A DNA stretch of 32,765 nt from Gemmatimonadales bacterium (GTDB taxonomy: Bacteria; Gemmatimonadota; Gemmatimonadetes; Gemmatimonadales; JACORV01), in NCBI GenBank assembly GCA_017881505.1, contig JADGQW010000008.1, positions 1 through 32,765 of the forward strand, written 5' to 3'. The translations under genes were made by a program, and so were the position numbers. Numbering within the stretch: the first letter of the stretch is position 1; the number at the start of each line of letters is the position of its first letter. Below the pieces are notes generated by a model. It was not told where the DNA came from and did no database searches. It worked only from the letters and a program-made list of their open reading frames with translations. This document shows positions 29,255 through 32,765 of the stretch, in pieces.

Positions 29255-29443
29255 ATGGCGCGCGTCTGTGAGATCTGCGGCAAGGGACCGAGGTTCGGGA
29301 ACCAAGTCTCCAATGCCAACAACCGGACCACGCGGCGCTGGTACCCCAACCTGCAGACCGTCCGCACCAAGGTCGGTGCCGAGACGAAGCGCATCCGCGT
29401 CTGCACCCAGTGCCTCAAGTCCAACGTGGTGGCGAAGGCATAG
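29255..29443 (+). CDS. rpmB: 50S ribosomal protein L28
   Basis: [68 protein letters not shown] ribosome-binding site. Confidence 0.97.
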   Translation: MARVCEICGKGPRFGNQVSNANNRTTRRWYPNLQTVRTKVGAETKRIRVCTQCLKSNVVAKA

Positions 29444-29481
29444 CAGGACCGGACACCGGGTACGTTGACCGCAAAGACAAA

Positions 29482-29502
29482 GGGGACCGCCGTCGGGTCC
29501 CC
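29482..29502. terminator. Bidirectional terminator between convergent rpmB (+) and rplQ (-)
   Basis: GGGGACC-gccgtcg-GGTCCCC stem-loop; T-rich on both exits (TCGTCGTTT on +, TTTGTCTTTG on -). Confidence 0.75.
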
Positions 29503-29544
29503 TCGTCGTTTCCGTCGTCCGCCCCGCGGCGTGCCGCCGGCGGC

Positions 29545-29901
29545 CTACGCCTCGAGCAGCTCGATGCGGGCGGTATCGGCCCCGTCGCCCACGCGGTGCC
29601 CCAGCTTGATGATCCGGCAGTAGCCGCCGGGCCGGGCCGCGAAGCGCGGGCCGTACTCCTTGAAGAGCTTGCCGCTCGCCGTCTTGTCCTTGATCCGCCG
29701 CTCGACCAGGCGCCGGGCGTGCAGGTCGCCCCGCCGCGCCAGCGTGATGAGCTTCTCGGCCATCGGCCGCAGCTCCTTCGCCTTGGCCACGGTGGTCACG
29801 ATGCGCCCGTGCAGGAAGAGGCTCGTCGCCATGTTCGCCAGGAGCGCCCGGCGGTGCTCCCGGGTCCGCCCCAGCTGGCGGCCCTTCGCGCGATGCCGCA
29901 T
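29545..29901 (-). CDS. rplQ: 50S ribosomal protein L17
   Basis: MRHRAKGRQLGRTREHRRALLANMATSLFLHGRIVTTVAKAKELRPMAEKLITLAR. Confidence 0.97.
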   Translation of the reverse strand: MRHRAKGRQLGRTREHRRALLANMATSLFLHGRIVTTVAKAKELRPMAEKLITLARRGDLHARRLVERRIKDKTASGKLFKEYGPRFAARPGGYCRIIKLGHRVGDGADTARIELLEA

Positions 29902-30957
29902 CTAGGCCTCCGCCTCCGCCGCGGCCGCCGGCCGCACCGGCGCGCTGCCCCATTCGAGGACCCGGAACCCCGTCTCGGTGTCCTCCCACTGCATCCCGAA
30001 GTTCAGCCGCTCGCGCACCAGCAGGTCGGCGATCTCCTCGACCGCCTTGTCCCCCACGTTGCGCACCTTCAGCAGCTGGTCCTGGGTGTTGCGCACCAGG
30101 TCGCCGAGGGTCCGGATGTTGGAGTTCTTGAGCGAGTTGACCGACCGCACCGAGAGGCCGCAGTCGTCGATGGACCGGCCCAGGAGGGCGCGCAGCCACT
30201 CGGTCTCGTTCGCCGCCGCGCTCGCCGGCTCCGCCGGCATCACGGGCACCTGCCCGAACGACACGAAGTAGCCGAAGTGGTGCTGCGCCAGGGCCGCGGC
30301 GTACGCCACCGCGTCCTCGGGGGTGATCGCGCCGCTCGTCTCCACCACCAGCGTCAGGCGGTCGAAGTCGGTGCGCTGCCCCACGCGGGTCTCGGTGACG
30401 GTGAAGTTCGCGCGCCGGACCGGGCTGTAAAGCGAGTCGATCCGCACCAGGTCCACGGGCATCGAGCGGTCGGTGGGCTGCTGCTCCGCCTCGACGTACC
30501 CCCGGCCCTTGTTCACGTACAGGTCCACCGACAGGTCGCGGTCGTCCTGGAGCGTGAAGAGGAGGTGGTCCGGGTTCACGATCCGGAGCGCCCCCTGCGG
30601 CTCGATGTCGCGGGCGTACACGGGACCCGCCGCCGAGCGGCGGATGTGGGCGATCGTCTCGTCCACCTCCGGCGCCAGGACCAGTGAGAGGGTCTTGACC
30701 CGGGCGATGACCTGGTGGATGTCCTCGACCACCCCCGCCACCGTCTGGTGCTCGTGCTGGACCCCGTCCATGCGGAACGCCCACACCGCCGAGCCCCGGA
30801 GCGACGACAGCAGCAGCCGCCGCATCGCGTTGCCCAGCGTGTAACCGTACCCGCGCTCGAGCGGCTGGAGCCGAAACTCCGCCGCGTTCGGATTGTCTTC
30901 CCGCTTGGTCATCTCGACCAGCTGCGGGCGGACCAACCCCGTCAGATCGATGGTCAT
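29902..30957 (-). CDS. rpoA: DNA-directed RNA polymerase subunit alpha
   Basis: AAEFRLQPLERGYGYTLGNAMRRLLLSSLRGSAV; C-terminal LGRSIDDCGLSVRSVNSLKNSNIRTLGDLVRNTQDQLLKVRNVGDKAVEEI. Confidence 0.98.
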   Translation of the reverse strand: MTIDLTGLVRPQLVEMTKREDNPNAAEFRLQPLERGYGYTLGNAMRRLLLSSLRGSAVWAFRMDGVQHEHQTVAGVVEDIHQVIARVKTLSLVLAPEVDETIAHIRRSAAGPVYARDIEPQGALRIVNPDHLLFTLQDDRDLSVDLYVNKGRGYVEAEQQPTDRSMPVDLVRIDSLYSPVRRANFTVTETRVGQRTDFDRLTLVVETSGAITPEDAVAYAAALAQHHFGYFVSFGQVPVMPAEPASAAANETEWLRALLGRSIDDCGLSVRSVNSLKNSNIRTLGDLVRNTQDQLLKVRNVGDKAVEEIADLLVRERLNFGMQWEDTETGFRVLEWGSAPVRPAAAAEAEA

Positions 30958-30959
30958 CG

Positions 30960-31595
30960 TCACTTGGAGTAGAGCTCGACGATCAACTGTTCTTCCGCGG
31001 CGATCGGGATCGCGTCGCGGGTGGGCCGCTCCGTCACACGGCCGACCTTGGCGTCGCGGTCCACGGTGATCCACGACACCGGCTGCCCCCTCGAGGCGAG
31101 CTCGAGCGAGGCGGCCACGACGACCAGCTCCCGGCTCCCCTTCGCGAGACGCACCTCCTCACCAGGCTTCACCTGGTACGAGGGGATGTCCACGCGATGC
31201 CCGCCGACCTCAAGGTGCCCGTGCCGCACCAGCTGGCGCGCCGACTTGCGGCTCGGGGCGAACCCCAGCCGGTAGACGACGTTGTCCAGGCGCGACTCCA
31301 GGGCGATCAGCAGGTTGTGTCCGGTCTTCCCCTCCTCGCGCTCGACGCGCTCGAAGGTGGTGCGGAACTGCCCTTCGGTCAGCCCGTAGATGCGCTTGAC
31401 CTTCTGCTTCTCGCGCAGCTGCCGCGAGTATTGCGACGCCTTGCGGCGGCGGCCGGTCGACTGGCCATGCTGGCCGGGCGGGTACGCCCGCTTGTCCACC
31501 GCGCACTTCTCGGTGAGGCACCGCGTGCCCTTCAGGAAGAGCTTGACGCCCTCCCGGCGGCACAGCCTGCAGCTCGGACCCGTGTGTCGTGCCAC
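30960..31595 (-). CDS. rpsD: 30S ribosomal protein S4 (four-Cys zinc form)
   Basis: [45 protein letters not shown]...ESRLDNVVYRLGFAPSRKSARQLVRHGHLEVGGHRVDIPSYQVKPGE. Confidence 0.97.
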   Translation of the reverse strand: MARHTGPSCRLCRREGVKLFLKGTRCLTEKCAVDKRAYPPGQHGQSTGRRRKASQYSRQLREKQKVKRIYGLTEGQFRTTFERVEREEGKTGHNLLIALESRLDNVVYRLGFAPSRKSARQLVRHGHLEVGGHRVDIPSYQVKPGEEVRLAKGSRELVVVAASLELASRGQPVSWITVDRDAKVGRVTERPTRDAIPIAAEEQLIVELYSK

Positions 31596-32071
31596 TACAC
31601 CCGCCGCTTCTTGGGGGGACGGCAGCCGTTGTGCGGGATCGGCGTCACGTCCCGGATCGACTTGATGGTGAGTCCCGCGTTCGCCAGCGCCTGGATCGCC
31701 GATTCCCGCCCCGACCCCGGCCCCTGCACCCGCACGTGGACGCGGCGCACCCCGAGGTTGTACGCCTCGCGCGCCGTCGCCTCGGCGGCCACGGTGGCCG
31801 CGAAGGGCGTGGACTTCTTGGATCCCTTGAATCCGGACTTGCCCGCCGAGCCCCACGCGACCGCGTTGCCGTGCAGGTCGGAGATGGTGATCAGCGTGTT
31901 GTTGAACGTCGCCATCACGTGGGCGATGCCCTCGGACTCGACGACCTTCTTGCTCTTCTTGCCCGCCGCCTTCTTCGCCGCCTTCTCGCCCTCGACGGGC
32001 GCAGCGGCCGCGGCCGCCTCGGGGGCGGCCGGCACGGGCACGGGCTGGGCCTGCGGTAGTTCGTCGCTCAT
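31595..32071 (-). CDS. rpsK: 30S ribosomal protein S11 with N-terminal Pro/Ala/Lys-rich extension
   Basis: [53 protein letters not shown]...[12 protein letters not shown]. Confidence 0.97.
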   Translation of the reverse strand: MSDELPQAQPVPVPAAPEAAAAAAPVEGEKAAKKAAGKKSKKVVESEGIAHVMATFNNTLITISDLHGNAVAWGSAGKSGFKGSKKSTPFAATVAAEATAREAYNLGVRRVHVRVQGPGSGRESAIQALANAGLTIKSIRDVTPIPHNGCRPPKKRRV

Positions 32072-32074
32072 GTG

Positions 32075-32458
32075 TTACTTCTTCAGCGTCGCTTTCTTCT
32101 TGCCCGCGATGGTCCGGCGCGGCCCCTTCTTGGTCCGCGCATTGGTCCGGGTGCGCTGGCCGCGCACCGGCAGCCCGCGCCGGTGCCGGATGCCCCGGTA
32201 GCAGCCGATATCCATCAGCCGCTTGATGTTCATCGCCGTCTCGGTCCGCAGCGCGCCCTCGACCTTGTAGTCGCGCTCCATCACCTGGCGCAGCCGCGAC
32301 ACCTCCGAATCCGTGAGGTCACGGACCCGCGTCGCGGGCGAGATGCCGGTGCGCTCCAGGATCTGGGCCGCCGTCGAACGCCCGACGCCGAAGATGGCGG
32401 TGAGGCCGATCTCGATACGCTTGTCGCGCGGAAGATCCACGCCTGCGATGCGTGCCAT
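32075..32458 (-). CDS. rpsM: 30S ribosomal protein S13
   Basis: [34 protein letters not shown]...[38 protein letters not shown]. Confidence 0.98.
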   Translation of the reverse strand: MARIAGVDLPRDKRIEIGLTAIFGVGRSTAAQILERTGISPATRVRDLTDSEVSRLRQVMERDYKVEGALRTETAMNIKRLMDIGCYRGIRHRRGLPVRGQRTRTNARTKKGPRRTIAGKKKATLKK

Positions 32459-32461
32459 CGG

Positions 32462-32578
32462 TCAGCCCTGCCGCTGCTTGTGCTTGGGCGAACGCTTGCA
32501 GATGACGCGGATGACTCCGCGCCGCTTGACGACTTTGCAATGCTCGCAGATCGGCTTGACGCTCGTTCGTACCTTCAA
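32462..32578 (-). CDS. rpmJ: 50S ribosomal protein L36 (TTG start)
   Basis: Reverse complement of 32462-32578 reads (TTG)[41 protein letters not shown] upstream; missing from the ORF track. Confidence 0.95.
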   Translation of the reverse strand: MKVRTSVKPICEHCKVVKRRGVIRVICKRSPKHKQRQG

Positions 32579-32614
32579 GAACCGCTCCGAAGACGAAGTT
32601 CAGGACAGACTTTA

Positions 32615-32643
32615 ATCATACGAAGGACAACGAGTTGATGCAA
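32615..32643 (-). promoter_or_regulatory. Sigma70-type promoter of the alpha ribosomal operon (rpmJ-rpsM-rpsK-rpsD-rpoA-rplQ)
   Basis: Minus strand TTGCAT (32638-32643), exact 17-nt spacer, TATGAT (32615-32620), about 37 nt upstream of rpmJ; locally AT-rich in a high-GC window. Confidence 0.65.
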
Positions 32644-32706
32644 GCGGGAGTGTCCGGCGGGATTCCGCCCGGCGGGAAAGCCCTTCCTCGGGGCGCGCCG
32701 CACCCC

Positions 32707-32765
32707 TCAGGGGACGACCCGGACCTCCACCAGCCGCGGGGCCGCGGCGACCCAGCGCCACCCCA
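32707..32765 (-). CDS. C-terminal fragment of an unidentified CDS (runs off right edge)
   Basis: Minus frame ends ...WRWVAAAPRLVEVRVVP* with TGA at 32707-32709; short, so tentative. Confidence 0.35.
   Translation of the reverse strand, partial: GWRWVAAAPRLVEVRVVP

Noticed and set aside
32650-32700. Terminator for the gene upstream of rpmJ
   Set aside because: GGCGG-gatt-CCGCC is only a 5-bp stem among overlapping GC-rich alternatives and lacks a clear T-run.

Overview
High-GC bacterial chromosomal window, tightly packed and almost entirely minus-strand. The only convincing plus-strand gene is rpmB. Gene order from left to right: tolR/exbD start fragment, tolQ/exbB, SDR epimerase, LysM protein, ssb, rimI, tsaB, tsaE, uvrB, relA/spoT, radC, secA, nadD, bamD-like, two TPR proteins, three nucleotide-sugar genes (UDP-glucuronate 4-epimerase-like, UDP-xylose synthase, ugd), wbpA-, wbpE- and wbpD-like genes, murB, carB, rmd, gmd, rpmB (+), rplQ, rpoA, rpsD, rpsK, rpsM, rpmJ, and a C-terminal fragment of an unknown CDS. 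The style (many GTG starts, SecA and Gmd variants) suggests a Gemmatimonadota-like lineage, but this is inference only. I found no CRISPR array, prophage, transposon, defence island, tRNA or rRNA. Most of the window is housekeeping plus nucleotide-sugar supply genes, and I see no clearly new multi-gene system. The points most worth checking are: long translationally coupled chains that fuse housekeeping and surface-sugar genes; a four-Cys insertion in SecA; a tandem octamer minisatellite inside the 3' end of uvrB; low-complexity extensions on MurB and S11; and three small items missing from the ORF track (TTG-start rpmJ with a strong promoter, the tolR start at the left edge, and the C-terminal fragment at the right edge).
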